A DNA stretch of 64,000 nucleotides, from contig NZ_LHVH01000001.1 of the NCBI RefSeq assembly GCF_001269885.1, forward strand, positions 39,343 to 103,342, written 5' to 3'. Below are positions 1-9,291 of this stretch, piece by piece; position 1 is the first letter of the stretch; every line of letters starts with the position of its first letter. Under the pieces are notes generated by a model. It ran no database searches, was not told where the DNA came from, and was given only the letters and a program-made list of their open reading frames with translations. The position numbers were made by a program, and so were the translations under genes. Source of the DNA: Pseudomonas kilonensis. Lineage in GTDB: Bacteria; Pseudomonadota; Gammaproteobacteria; Pseudomonadales; Pseudomonadaceae.

Positions 1-40
1 GCTACTGGTTCTTCGGTTGACCTGAGTCGCCCGGCGGCCC

Positions 41-676
41 CTAGGGTTGGGTCGGCGTTGCGAAACGCTGGCCTTGCTCCACTGTCCAGGCCACCACTTC
101 GGCCGCCAGCCGGTCACCGGCCCGGCCGAAGCCGTCCACCACCGCCGGCACTTTCACATCGCTCAACGGCTGGCGCACTTCAAACCGGCGACTGGCCAGG
201 ATGCGCTGGTCGAACCCGCGCACCAGCAGCGCGTCCAGGCGAATCACCACGCTGGCCGCTGTGCCCTGGTATTCGGTCTGGAACGCCTGCAATTGCCCGC
301 CCAGTTCCAGGTCCGCTTGCAGGTTGCTGTCGGCGACGCTTAACAACCTCACGCGTCCATCCTGGGCGAAGCCATCGAGCAGGCGGTTGCGCAACAGCAC
401 CGGGGCTGGGTCGCTCCAGCGCGAGGCGGCGTAGCTGCTGAACAGATTGCCCTGGGGGATCACCGCTATTTTCGGGCTGTTGAGCACTTCGCTGGCTTGC
501 GGGCTGGCCAGGCGCAACGACCAGTTCACCGCCGTGCCCGCAGATGCCGGCGCCTGGGTGGCGGGCAGGCGATAGACGTCCGCCGGTTCGGTTTTGGGCA
601 GGATCGAGCAGCCTGCCATCAGGATAAATCCTGCCAGCAACAGGCCAGGGCGCAGGAATCGATTGGACGGCTTCAT
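41..676 (-). CDS. ABC-type transport auxiliary lipoprotein (MCE/Mla-like system)
   Basis: Outer-membrane-type lipoprotein of 211 aa that accompanies an MCE (MlaD-type) lipid transporter. The N-terminus has a basic start, a hydrophobic stretch and a lipobox ending LMAGC at residues 19-23, so Cys23 should be lipidated. The remainder resembles the ABC_trans_aux (PqiC-like) family: a short region around ADVYRLP and a later IRLDALLVRGFDQRILASR strand region. It is last in a minus-strand operon, and its start overlaps the stop of the MlaD-like gene by 4 bp, which implies translational coupling. Family role (lipid movement between inner and outer membrane) is known for relatives; the substrate here is not visible from sequence. 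Confidence 0.85.
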   Translation of the reverse strand: MKPSNRFLRPGLLLAGFILMAGCSILPKTEPADVYRLPATQAPASAGTAVNWSLRLASPQASEVLNSPKIAVIPQGNLFSSYAASRWSDPAPVLLRNRLLDGFAQDGRVRLLSVADSNLQADLELGGQLQAFQTEYQGTAASVVIRLDALLVRGFDQRILASRRFEVRQPLSDVKVPAVVDGFGRAGDRLAAEVVAWTVEQGQRFATPTQP

Positions 677-1611
677 GGCGTGAACTCCTTGTCCTTGTCA
701 TTGCCCAGCAAATAACCGCTGGGGTTGGCATCCAGGCGCCGGGAGATGCCCCGCAGGGCACTCAGGGTCTCGCGCAGCTCACGCACGGCGGGCGCCAGGG
801 CATTGAGGCCCTGCATGCCGTTATTCAACGAATCGCGGTTGTCGTTCAGCAGTTTGTCGAAGGTTGCCGTGCTGCGGGCCAGCGATTGCATGGCTTGCCC
901 GGCGCTGCCCATGACCTCTTTGCCTTGATCGTCCAGCAAGCCATTGGCGTTGCGCATCAACGCCGTGGTCTGCTCCAGCGTGGCGCTGGCCTGTTTGCCG
1001 ATGGACGCCAGTTGCTGCATGGCCTGGCGAATATCGCCGCGCTGCTCGGCAATGACCCCGGTGGTTTGTTCCAGATGCTCGAGGGTCTTGCCCAGGCTTT
1101 GGACGTTGTCCGAGGAAAACACCTCATTGGCGTTGTGCAGCAGCAGGTTGATGCTGGTCATCAAGTCATCGCTGTTGTTGAGCAAGCGGGCAATAGGCGA
1201 GGGCGCGGCGATGATCACCGGCGGTTCGCCGTCGTGCCCCGTCAGCGCCGGGCTCTGGGGCGTGCCGCCACTGAGCTGGATAATCGAGGTGCCGGTAATG
1301 CCGGTCAGTGCCAGCTTGGCCTGGGTGTCTTGCTTGATCGGTGTTTCTGCGCTCAAGCGCACCCGCGCCAGCACCCGGCGTGGGTCGTTCGGGTCCAGGC
1401 GCAGGTTGACGACGTCGCCGACCTTGATCCCGCTGTACTCCACCGAGCTGCCCCGGGACAACCCGCTGACCGCCTCGTTGAACACCACTTCGTAATCCTT
1501 GAACTCGCTGTCCACGCTGGACTTGGCCAGCCACAGGCCAAACAGCAGGGCGCCGGCCACCACAATGACGGTGAACAGGCCGATCAGCACATGATGGGCT
1601 CGGGTTTCCAT
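673..1611 (-). CDS. MlaD/MCE-domain substrate-binding protein of ABC transporter
   Basis: Membrane-anchored periplasmic lipid-binding subunit, 312 aa. One N-terminal transmembrane helix (about residues 8-28, LIGLFTVIVVAGALLFGLWL) is followed by an MCE domain (about 38-120, with DYEVVF and GSSVEYSGIKVGDV) and a long helical C-terminal part that could form the tunnel seen in MCE proteins. The open frame extends upstream, but the ATG at 1611 gives the canonical METRAHHVLIGLF start and fits 2 bp behind the ATPase stop. It works with the ATPase and permease encoded immediately upstream; lipid specificity cannot be inferred. Confidence 0.9.
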   Translation of the reverse strand: METRAHHVLIGLFTVIVVAGALLFGLWLAKSSVDSEFKDYEVVFNEAVSGLSRGSSVEYSGIKVGDVVNLRLDPNDPRRVLARVRLSAETPIKQDTQAKLALTGITGTSIIQLSGGTPQSPALTGHDGEPPVIIAAPSPIARLLNNSDDLMTSINLLLHNANEVFSSDNVQSLGKTLEHLEQTTGVIAEQRGDIRQAMQQLASIGKQASATLEQTTALMRNANGLLDDQGKEVMGSAGQAMQSLARSTATFDKLLNDNRDSLNNGMQGLNALAPAVRELRETLSALRGISRRLDANPSGYLLGNDKDKEFTP

Positions 1612-1612
1612 G

Positions 1613-2416
1613 TCAAACCTCGTTGGATTGTGTAGCGGCCGATAACGCCGCGCGGCCGCGAGGGCCATGGAAGTATTCGTGAATCCAGGCGTCGTCGGTT
1701 TCCGACACCTTGTCGATGACATCGGCCACCAGCACTTTTTTCTGCGCCAGCACCGCCACCCGGTCGGTGATGGTGTAGAGGGTGTCCAGGTCGTGGGTGA
1801 CCAGGAACACGCTCAGGCCCAGGGCATCGCGCAGCGTCAGGATCAACTGGTCGAATGCCGCCGCCCCGATGGGGTCGAGGCCGGCGGTGGGTTCGTCGAG
1901 AAACAGGATGTCCGGGTCCAGGGCCAGCGCACGGGCCAGGGCGGCGCGCTTGATCATGCCGCCGGACAGCGAGGCGGGGTACTTGTCTGCGGCCGAGAGT
2001 GGCAGCCCGGCCAGCGCGAGTTTCACCGCTGCCAGGTGCTCGGCGTCGGCCCGGCTGAGCCCGGCGTGTTCGATCAGTGGCAGGGCGACGTTTTCTGTCA
2101 CGGTCAGTGACGAAAACAGCGCGCCTTTCTGGAACAGCACGCCAAAGCGCCGTTCCACCCGCGAACGTTGCTCCGCAGGTAGGCTCGGCAAGTCCTGGCC
2201 GAACACCCGCACGGAACCCTCGCTGGGCCGGTTCAGGCCGACAATGCTGCGCAGCAGCACCGATTTGCCGCTGCCGGAGCCGCCGACCACGGCAAGGATC
2301 TCGCCCTTGTACACATCCAGGTCGAGGTTCTCATGCACGCTCTGGCGGCCGAAGCGATTGCACAGGCCGCGCACTTGAATCACCGCCTCAGTGGGCGGCC
2401 GCGGGGGTTGGCTCAC
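1613..2416 (-). CDS. ABC transporter ATP-binding protein (MlaF-like)
   Basis: Cytoplasmic ATPase of the MCE transporter, 267 aa. Walker A GGSGSGKS is at residues 45-52, the signature LSGGM at 150-154 and Walker B ILFLDEP at 170-176, followed by the TAGLDP D-loop and an H-loop in LVTHD. The frame is open far upstream, but the GTG at 2416 is preferred because it overlaps the permease stop codon (TGGTGAGC), a classic coupled start, and gives the usual length for MlaF relatives. The operon order permease-ATPase-MCE-lipoprotein matches known Mla-type loci. Confidence 0.92.
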   Translation of the reverse strand: MSQPPRPPTEAVIQVRGLCNRFGRQSVHENLDLDVYKGEILAVVGGSGSGKSVLLRSIVGLNRPSEGSVRVFGQDLPSLPAEQRSRVERRFGVLFQKGALFSSLTVTENVALPLIEHAGLSRADAEHLAAVKLALAGLPLSAADKYPASLSGGMIKRAALARALALDPDILFLDEPTAGLDPIGAAAFDQLILTLRDALGLSVFLVTHDLDTLYTITDRVAVLAQKKVLVADVIDKVSETDDAWIHEYFHGPRGRAALSAATQSNEV

Positions 2417-3570
2417 CAGCTCATCTCCATGAAAAACAGCGCGGCCACGGCATCGAGCACAATCACCACGAAAATCGACTGCACCACGCTGGACGTGGTG
2501 TGAGCCCCGACCGATTCGGCACTGCCACTGACCTTGAAACCTTCCAGGCAGCCCACGGCGGCGATCAGGAAGGCAAAGATCGGCGCCTTGACCATCCCCA
2601 CCAGGAAATGCTGCACGCCAATGTCCGACTGCAACAGCGACAGGAACATGGCCGGGGAAATACCCAGCGACAGGGCACACACGACACCGCCGCCGATAAT
2701 GCCCGAGAGCATGGCCAGGAAGGTCAGCATCGGCAGCGCCACCAATAGCGCCAGCACCCGTGGCACCACCAGCAACTCCACTGGATCGAGGCCCAGGGTG
2801 CGGATCGCGTCGATTTCTTCGTTGGCCTTCATCGAGCCGATCTGCGCGGTGAACGCGCTGGCGGTGCGACCCGCCATGAGAATCGCTGTGAGCAACACGC
2901 CGAATTCACGCAGGAACGAGAATGCCACCAGGTCCACGGTAAAGATGCTGGCGCCAAAGTCGGCCAGCACCGTCGCGCCGAGGAACGCCACCACCGCGCC
3001 GACCAGGAACGTCAGCAGGGCGACGATAGGAGCCGCGTCCAGGCCGGTCTGTTCGATGTGAACGACCATCGCTGTCATGCGCCAGCGCCTGGGGCGAAAC
3101 AGGTTGCGGGCCAGGGTTTCGAGGATCAGGCCGACAAAACCCAGCAGTTGCAGGGTGTCTTGCCAGACTTTGTCCACGGCGCGACCGATACGCGTCAGCA
3201 ACTGTGTCATCACGCTGACGGGCTGCTCTTTCACCGGCACGCAGAAGTCCGTCAGCGAGCAATAGACCGTCTGCAACAGCGCCCGCTCGGCGGCCGGCAA
3301 GCTGCAATCGGGGTGCTCGGCGGTCTTGCCCAGCCGTTCGGAGCCCAGCAGTTCCACCAGCAACGAAGCCCCGGCGGTGTCGAGGGCGCCGAGGCCGTTG
3401 AGGTCGATCAGGGTGTTCTCGTCGTATTGGCCGCGCAAGGATTCGCTCAAGCGCTTGAGCTGCGCGTAGTGGGCCAGCGTCCAGTCGCCGCTGACCCATA
3501 GCTGCGCGGGGGCGCTAGACGTGTCCAGCCGGGCAGTGCCAGTGGGGGATCCGGGGGTCATAAGCTCCAT
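2413..3570 (-). CDS. MlaE-family ABC transporter permease with N-terminal STAS domain
   Basis: Inner-membrane permease, 385 aa. The N-terminal ~110 residues resemble a STAS/MlaB-like domain (LWVSGDWTLAHYAQL, then LIDLNGLGALDTAGASLL), and the rest is a MlaE permease domain with several hydrophobic helices and the conserved cytoplasmic segment containing SMKANEEIDAIRTLGLDP. Fusion of STAS and permease replaces the separate MlaB protein of the E. coli system. It is the first gene of the four-gene transporter; the upstream same-strand DUF5924 gene ends only 43 bp away and may be cotranscribed. A downstream ATG at 3561 is an alternative start. Confidence 0.92.
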   Translation of the reverse strand: MELMTPGSPTGTARLDTSSAPAQLWVSGDWTLAHYAQLKRLSESLRGQYDENTLIDLNGLGALDTAGASLLVELLGSERLGKTAEHPDCSLPAAERALLQTVYCSLTDFCVPVKEQPVSVMTQLLTRIGRAVDKVWQDTLQLLGFVGLILETLARNLFRPRRWRMTAMVVHIEQTGLDAAPIVALLTFLVGAVVAFLGATVLADFGASIFTVDLVAFSFLREFGVLLTAILMAGRTASAFTAQIGSMKANEEIDAIRTLGLDPVELLVVPRVLALLVALPMLTFLAMLSGIIGGGVVCALSLGISPAMFLSLLQSDIGVQHFLVGMVKAPIFAFLIAAVGCLEGFKVSGSAESVGAHTTSSVVQSIFVVIVLDAVAALFFMEMSW

Positions 3571-3613
3571 GCTCGTTCGACTTGAACAGCGCTACCTAAT
3601 AGCACGACCGCCG

Positions 3614-4639
3614 TTATTTTGCTTCGGGTGTGGCGGCGTTCACAGTGAAACGCAGCACACCGATCATCTGGCCATTTTCCGTCAGCACCCGCACTTGCCA
3701 TTTGCCCGTCGGATCTTGCGGGAAGTTCTGCTTGTGGGTCCAGGCGCGATAGCCTTCCTTGCGTCCGCCATGGATGTCCAGGGCGATGCGGTCGACTTCT
3801 TTGCCGTTGAACTGCCAGACGTGATAAATCCGCTCATCGAGCCCTCGCGGCGCGTTGATGGCGGTGTAGGCGTACAGGCCGCTGCCGCGGATCTGGGCCG
3901 CACTGACCTCCTTGAGGCTGGCGCCCGGCGTGCGGTCCTCCAGTTGGGTGCTGATCGCCACTTCGGTCATCCACAGCGTGGCCGGTGGCACCCAGGAGCG
4001 CAGCACCCAGCCGGCGGCGCCAATCCCCAGGGTGATGCAGAGGATCGCCAAGGCGTTGCGTACAGTGCGGATCGGGAAGATCGAGGCCAGGCTGGGGAAC
4101 GACAGCAGCATGGCAATGCCCAGCGCCAGCTTGAAGCTCTGGTCGGTGGTCAGGTGCAGGATGACCGGCAAAGAGGTGAGCAGGGCGGCGAACAGCGTCA
4201 GCGTGTGCAACGCCAGGAACGCCCAGCGCCGGGGCGCCAGCCATTTGTAGTACAGCGGGTCGGTGATCGAAATCAGCGCCGCGACGGTCAGCAGGCCGGT
4301 GAAAATCAACTGGCTGCTGTTCCAGGTGGTGGTGATGAAGAAAAACGGCAGGACGAAAAACAGGCTCTCCTGGTGAATCATCTGCGTGGCGTAGCGCAGC
4401 AGCGGCTGGGGGATTTCCCGTTTGAAAATCCGCGTGAACAGCCGGGTCATGCTGTTTTCGACCATCAGCCAGAGCCAGCTCACCAGCATCATGATGGCGA
4501 TCCAGGTCGCCAGGCCCTGCTGGCGGTCCACCAGCATGAAACTGCCGACCCCGGAAATGAAACCACCGAGCGCGATGACCCCTGGATAGCGCTTCATCAG
4601 TTCAAGGATGCGCTGGATGTAGAGAGTCAGGTTCTGCAT
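3614..4639 (-). CDS. DUF5924/DUF2914 membrane protein
   Basis: 341-aa protein of unknown function. The first ~200 residues contain about six hydrophobic segments, such as VIALGGFISGVGSFML and FFVLPFFFITTTW, resembling DUF5924. The C-terminal ~120 residues form a soluble domain with WQFNGKEVDRIALDI and GKWQVRVLTENGQMIG, resembling DUF2914, which elsewhere is joined to envelope proteins. It sits immediately upstream of the Mla-like permease on the same strand, so an envelope role is plausible but inferred. No catalytic motif was recognised. Confidence 0.75.
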   Translation of the reverse strand: MQNLTLYIQRILELMKRYPGVIALGGFISGVGSFMLVDRQQGLATWIAIMMLVSWLWLMVENSMTRLFTRIFKREIPQPLLRYATQMIHQESLFFVLPFFFITTTWNSSQLIFTGLLTVAALISITDPLYYKWLAPRRWAFLALHTLTLFAALLTSLPVILHLTTDQSFKLALGIAMLLSFPSLASIFPIRTVRNALAILCITLGIGAAGWVLRSWVPPATLWMTEVAISTQLEDRTPGASLKEVSAAQIRGSGLYAYTAINAPRGLDERIYHVWQFNGKEVDRIALDIHGGRKEGYRAWTHKQNFPQDPTGKWQVRVLTENGQMIGVLRFTVNAATPEAK

Positions 4640-4731
4640 TCGGTGGTTTCACAGTAAGTCGTAGGAAATATCCCTGACAGAGTATCGTCAGGACATCGAT
4701 GTGACGAGTGCTCTGTGGCAAGTGGGATTTG

Positions 4732-4821
4732 CTGTGGGAGCAAAGCTTGCTCGCGAAACAGGCGCCTCGGTTTCTGAAAGACGCGCGTCGCGTCCATCGC
4801 GGGCAAGCCTTGCTCCCACAC
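4732..4821. repeat. REP pair (inverted, TGTGGGAGCAAAGC... family)
   Basis: Two head-to-head copies of the short palindromic motif TGTGGGAGCAAAGCTTGCTC, with a GGGCAAGCCTTGCTCCCACA arm in opposite orientation, form a long imperfect hairpin in the gap before the M16 peptidase gene. This is the commonest dispersed repeat of the window. Confidence 0.85.
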
Positions 4822-4863
4822 AGCAGACAGATGCCCTCGCCACAAATGTGTGCCGCCCCGAGA

Positions 4864-6255
4864 TCATTCTTCGTTCGGTCGAGCCTTGCGTCGCACCTGC
4901 CACACCACCAACCCGAGCAACAGCACCCCCAGCAAACCGCCCAGCCCCCAGACGAGCTCATCGTCACTGAGCAACGGCTTCTCGATGCGCAGGTAACCCG
5001 GGTCCTTGAGCAGTTCGCGCAGGGCCACGTTGGCTTGTTCCAGGCTCACCCCCTGCAGGCGCAGGGCCGGGTTGGCGAAACGGCCGTCTTCATAATTGCC
5101 CAGGGCGCTCCAGTAGTAATCGGCCAGTGCGCTGTTGCCTTGAACCGCCCAGGACTGATGGGCAATGGCCGCGCGCTTGATGCGCACGAAATCGGCGGGG
5201 TCCAGGCCATCCTTGAGCAATCTCTTGCGCAGCTCTTCCAGCGCCTGTTCGGCTTCGGGCAAGTCTTCGCGGGACAGGTCGGCGTTCAGGCTGAAGAAGC
5301 CGACGCCGCCGAGCACCTCGCGTTCGGTCCACGGCCCGTAGGACAGGCCATGGGCCAGGCGCAATTGGCGATAGAGCGCCCAGTCCAGGTAATCCTTGAG
5401 CAGGTCGAAGGTTTCGTCATGCTGCTCGTCCAGCACCGGTTCCGGGAACAGCCAATGAAGCTTGGCGCTGTCGCCGGCCAGGCCACGGATCAGGTTGCGC
5501 TTGGTGACCGCCTTGTAGCGGATCTGCGGCAACGCCTCGTGCGCGCTGGGCTCCACCGGCTCGAGTTCGCCAAAGGCACGTTCCAGATAGGCCGGCAGCA
5601 GTCGGTCGAGATCGCCGACCACGATCAGCGTCATGTTGTTCGGCGCATACCAGGCCTTGCGCACTTGTTCGAGGCGGGCGAGGGTATGGCGCTCGACCTC
5701 GGCCCGTTCCGCGCACCGCAGGCCCAACTCAACCGCCAACTGGTTGCTGGCCTTGTGGCCCAGGTCCTGGTGATCGAGCCAGCGTTGCAGGTGGGTGTAG
5801 TGGCCACCGTCCTCGCGTTCCACCACCCGCTTGGCTGCCTCCAGGGCTTTTTCATCGATGCGGGTGCGGGTCAACAGCGCCAGCAGCAGCTCCAGGACCT
5901 TGCGTTGATTGCGTGCCGGCGCCTCGATGACGAACGTGGTGTCGGCATTGCTGGTGAAGGCATTCCACTCGCCCCCCAAGGCCTGCATGCGCTCCTCCAG
6001 GCCGCCTTCACCGCTCTCATCGACGCCGCTGAACAGCAGGTGTTCAAGCAGGTGCGGCAGTTCCTTGTCGGCGCAACTGAAGTCGTCCAGGCCCACGCCG
6101 ACCACCAGGCGGATCGCCACATGCCCGCGCTCGGTGCCGGGCTTGAGCAGCAGTTGCATGCCGTTGGGCAACATATAGCCTTCGACCTGGAACCGGTCCA
6201 GGGCGACCACGGGCAGTGAGCCGAGCAAAAGAAAGGCGAACAACAGACAACGCAT
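4864..6255 (-). CDS. M16 family zinc metallopeptidase, membrane-anchored
   Basis: 463-aa insulinase-type peptidase. A signal peptide (residues 1-19, MRCLLFAFLLLGSLPVVALD) leads into the M16 domain; the inverted zinc motif HxxEH is present as HLLEH at 68-72. An M16 C-terminal domain follows (around LTRTRIDEKALEAAKRVVERE and YAPNNMTLIVVGD). The C-terminus has a single hydrophobic helix (WGLGGLLGVLLLGLVVWQ) and a positive tail, so the enzyme is probably held at the inner membrane facing the periplasm. The ATG at 6255 is chosen because it begins the signal peptide. Substrate unknown. Confidence 0.88.
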   Translation of the reverse strand: MRCLLFAFLLLGSLPVVALDRFQVEGYMLPNGMQLLLKPGTERGHVAIRLVVGVGLDDFSCADKELPHLLEHLLFSGVDESGEGGLEERMQALGGEWNAFTSNADTTFVIEAPARNQRKVLELLLALLTRTRIDEKALEAAKRVVEREDGGHYTHLQRWLDHQDLGHKASNQLAVELGLRCAERAEVERHTLARLEQVRKAWYAPNNMTLIVVGDLDRLLPAYLERAFGELEPVEPSAHEALPQIRYKAVTKRNLIRGLAGDSAKLHWLFPEPVLDEQHDETFDLLKDYLDWALYRQLRLAHGLSYGPWTEREVLGGVGFFSLNADLSREDLPEAEQALEELRKRLLKDGLDPADFVRIKRAAIAHQSWAVQGNSALADYYWSALGNYEDGRFANPALRLQGVSLEQANVALRELLKDPGYLRIEKPLLSDDELVWGLGGLLGVLLLGLVVWQVRRKARPNEE

Positions 6256-6455
6256 AAGGGCTTCCTGGCGACTGAGTGGGGTCCATGGTGCCGGGCAGGC
6301 CGTCATCGGCGGATCGCCGCCCGGAGTCGGCTCGCTCCCCTATCGAATCTATGCGTTTTTCATGACAACGGGAGCAGGCGGGCCGGCGAACGCTTTCAGG
6401 CCCGAGCCATTGTTATTGACTGACATTGTTACTGACTGACCAATGCGCCAGTCGT

Positions 6456-8114
6456 TCACGGCGAATGGGTAATGTCGCTAATTTCATCCGCCGCCAGCGC
6501 GCCGATCTCGGCGGTCTCCAGGACCACATAGGCGCTGCCGCAAAACAGCGAATTGAGGCGCCTCATGTCGGCGATCAGCTCCAGGTGCAGGGAACTGGTC
6601 TCCAGGCTTTGCACGACCTTGCGCTGCAAGCGGCTGACATGGGCATGGGCCATGCGCCGTTCCTGCGCCCGAAAGCGACGTTTCTCACGCAGCAACTGAC
6701 GGGCGCTTTCCCGGTCGGCACTGAGGAATACCGACAGCCCCAGCCGCAGGTTGGCGATCAGGTGGCTGTGCAGCCCCGCCAACTCTTCCAGGCCTACTTC
6801 GGAAAAGGAGCGACGTTGCGAGGTCTTCTGCTGCTGGACCTTGCGCAACATGCGCTCGATCAGGTCGCTGGCCAGTTTCAGGTTGATCGCCAGCTCGATG
6901 ATTTCCGCCCAGCGGCGGCTGTCCTGTTCGCTGAGGTCCTCGCGGGGCATTTGCGCCATGTACAACTTGATTGCGCTGCACAACGCTTCGACGTCGTCAC
7001 TCATGCGCCGCACGTCCTGGGTCACCGCCGTTTGCGCACCGCGCAGCACGTCCAGCATGGCTTCGAGCATGTTTTCGATCAGGTCGCCAATACGCAAGGT
7101 TTCCCGGGCCGCGTTCGCCAGCGCCAGGCTCGGGGTGACGAGGGCGGTAGGGTCCAGATGTCGTGGCTTGGCCGTGCCGTTGGTATCGGGCCGCTCCGGC
7201 AGCAGCCAGGCACAGAGCCTGGCCATCGGGCCGACGCTGGGCAGCAGCACCAGGCACCGCACGGTGTTGTAGAGCAGATGGAAACCAATCACCGTTTCCT
7301 GGGGGCTGAAATCCAGGCTGTCCAGCCAACCCACCAGCGGATCGAGCACCGGGATGATCAACAACAGCCCGATCAGCTTGTACAGCAGGCTGCCCAGCGC
7401 CACCTGGCGCCCGGCGGTGTTCTGCATGCTGGTGCTGAGGAACGCCAGCACGCCGCTGCCAATGTTGGCGCCGATCACCAGGCCGATGGCCACCGGCAGG
7501 CTGATCACCGCGGCACCGGCCAGGGTCGCGGTCAGCAGCACGGCGGCCAGGCTGGAATAGGAGATCATCGCGAACAGCGCGCCGACCAACGCATCGAGCA
7601 GGATGTCGCCGGTCAGCGAGGCGAAGATCACTTTCACGCCCTGGGCATGGGTGATGGGCGCCGCGGCTTCGACGATCAATTGCAGGGCCAGGATGATCAG
7701 GCCCAGGCCGATGCCGACCCGGCCCATTTGCCCGACGCGCGTCTGTTTGCGCGAGAGGAAAAAAATCACCCCGAGGAAAATCAGCAGCGGCGACAGCCAC
7801 GACAGGTCGAGGGTCAGCACCCGTGCCATCAGCGCGGTGCCGACATCGGCGCCGAGCATGGTCGCCAGCGCCGGGGTCAGCGCCATCAGGCCCTGGCCGA
7901 CGAACGAGGTGACGAGCATGGCCGTGGCGTTGCTGCTCTGGACCATGGCCGTGACCATGATGCCCGCGATAAACGCCAGCCAGCGCCGGGACATGTTCTG
8001 GCCGATGACATGGCGCAGGTTCGAGCCATAGACCCGCAAGATGCCGGTACGCACGATATGCGTGCCCCAGATCAGCAGGGCGACGGCGGAGAGCAAGTTC
8101 AGCAGGGTCAGCAT
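6456..8114 (-). CDS. Na+/Pi-cotransporter family protein with PhoU-like C-terminus
   Basis: 552-aa membrane protein. The N-terminal ~300 residues hold the two Na_Pi_cotrans repeats: the first carries the characteristic QSSNAT at 59-64, while the equivalent position of the second repeat reads SYSSLA rather than a full QSS motif. The C-terminal ~200 residues are helical and charged, like a PhoU domain. It may import or export phosphate with sodium; direction is not shown. The ATG at 8114 has a strong GGGGG ribosome-binding site 7 nt upstream and is preferred to a TTG at 8147. Confidence 0.85.
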   Translation of the reverse strand: MLTLLNLLSAVALLIWGTHIVRTGILRVYGSNLRHVIGQNMSRRWLAFIAGIMVTAMVQSSNATAMLVTSFVGQGLMALTPALATMLGADVGTALMARVLTLDLSWLSPLLIFLGVIFFLSRKQTRVGQMGRVGIGLGLIILALQLIVEAAAPITHAQGVKVIFASLTGDILLDALVGALFAMISYSSLAAVLLTATLAGAAVISLPVAIGLVIGANIGSGVLAFLSTSMQNTAGRQVALGSLLYKLIGLLLIIPVLDPLVGWLDSLDFSPQETVIGFHLLYNTVRCLVLLPSVGPMARLCAWLLPERPDTNGTAKPRHLDPTALVTPSLALANAARETLRIGDLIENMLEAMLDVLRGAQTAVTQDVRRMSDDVEALCSAIKLYMAQMPREDLSEQDSRRWAEIIELAINLKLASDLIERMLRKVQQQKTSQRRSFSEVGLEELAGLHSHLIANLRLGLSVFLSADRESARQLLREKRRFRAQERRMAHAHVSRLQRKVVQSLETSSLHLELIADMRRLNSLFCGSAYVVLETAEIGALAADEISDITHSP

Positions 8115-8281
8115 GAGAAGCCCCCTGTTAGCGTCCCAAAGGGACAAATTGGCGATGCCACATTCTTCGTTCTTGTACTTAAGCTGTAGTTGGCGAACGG
8201 TTCGGGCGCCAGCATTGCACAGCTAAAGAATCGTTTGAAACAAATCCGTCATAAAATCCGATCGTCCAGAACGACAGAGAT

Positions 8282-8374
8282 CCTGTGGGAGCGGGCTTGC
8301 TCGCGAAAACGGTAGGTCAGTCACATTAATGCCATCTGATCCACCGCTTTCGCGAGCAAGCCCGCTCCCACAGG
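8282..8374. repeat. REP pair (TGTGGGAGCGGGCTTGCTCG family)
   Basis: Near-perfect inverted pair: CCTGTGGGAGCGGGCTTGCT at the left end and its complement at the right, separated by about 45 bp. It lies between the 5' end of the Na/Pi gene and the terminator of the terC-like gene. Confidence 0.9.
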
Positions 8375-8420
8375 TCATGTATTTCCAACCCAAATGGCAG
8401 GTTTGCTTTTCACGGGCATG

Positions 8421-8447
8421 AAAAAGGGGCTCCAAGAGCCCCTTCAT
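8421..8447 (-). terminator. Rho-independent terminator of the TerC gene
   Basis: AAGGGGCTC-CAA-GAGCCCCTT hairpin; read on the minus strand it is followed by a T-run (the AAAAA at 8421-8425 on the plus strand). It lies just beyond the stop codon of the TerC gene. Confidence 0.8.
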
Positions 8448-8463
8448 TCATTGCCCTATGCCG

Positions 8464-9231
8464 TTACTGACCCGGCATGTCCTTGCGCAGTTTCACCGGA
8501 TCCTGCTGCTTGCGCTTGCGCGCCATGGCAGTACGCATCTTGATGTTGATGGCTTCCACCGCCAGGGAGAATGCCATGGCGAAGTAGACGTAGCCTTTTG
8601 GCACATGCACGTCGAACGACTCGGCGATCAGCACGGTACCGACCACCAGCAGGAACGACAGCGCCAGCATCTTCAGCGATGGGTGCTTGTCGATGAACTC
8701 GCTGATGGTGGCCGAAGCCAGCATCATCACCAGCACGGCGACGATGATCGCTGCCACCATGACCGGCACGTGGGAGACCATGCCGACGGCAGTAATGACC
8801 GAGTCCAGGGAGAACACGATGTCGATGATCGCGATCTGGATGATGGTGTAGATGAAGTTGCCGCCCTTGCCCGAAGGTTCGTCGTTGGTTTCATCTTCGC
8901 CTTCCAGCGCGTGGTACATCTCCTGGGAGCTTTTCCACAGCAGGAACAGGCCACCGAAGAACAGGATCAGGTCACGACCGGAGATGCCCTGGCCGAACAC
9001 TTCGAACAAATCGGCCGTCAGGCGCATGACCCAGGTGATGGACAGCAGCAACAGGATCCGCGTGATCATGGCCAGCGCCAGGCCGAAGATCCGGGTGCGC
9101 GCCTGCATGTGCTTGGGCATGCGGCTGACCAGGATCGAGATCATGATGATGTTGTCGATGCCCAGGACAATTTCCAGGGCGGTCAGAGTAAAGAAGGCAA
9201 CCCAGATTTCCGGGTTGGTCAGCCATTCCAT
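8464..9231 (-). CDS. TerC family integral membrane protein
   Basis: 255-aa protein with about seven hydrophobic segments and the TerC signature acidic residues inside helices: LEIVLGIDNIIMISIL near residue 20 and IIDIVFSLDSVITAVG near 140. Members of the family are linked to metal-ion export and to protection of envelope proteins from manganese mis-metallation; which metal is handled here cannot be told. It is a single-gene unit with its own terminator; the CitMHS gene lies 60 bp upstream on the same strand. Confidence 0.9.
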   Translation of the reverse strand: MEWLTNPEIWVAFFTLTALEIVLGIDNIIMISILVSRMPKHMQARTRIFGLALAMITRILLLLSITWVMRLTADLFEVFGQGISGRDLILFFGGLFLLWKSSQEMYHALEGEDETNDEPSGKGGNFIYTIIQIAIIDIVFSLDSVITAVGMVSHVPVMVAAIIVAVLVMMLASATISEFIDKHPSLKMLALSFLLVVGTVLIAESFDVHVPKGYVYFAMAFSLAVEAINIKMRTAMARKRKQQDPVKLRKDMPGQ

Positions 9232-9291
9232 GTGAGTTCCTTTGAGCGAGTGTTAGGCCGCGCCGCCGAGACGACGCAGCGGGCGTTGCTT

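Noticed and set aside
3521..4657. 378-aa plus-strand frame opposite the DUF5924 gene
   Set aside because: Gln/Arg/Gly-rich antisense translation; the minus-strand protein has proper membrane helices.
6426..8189. 587-aa plus-strand frame opposite the Na/Pi gene
   Set aside because: Low-complexity Gln/His/Arg-rich antisense translation typical of high-GC genes; the minus-strand frame has clear family motifs.
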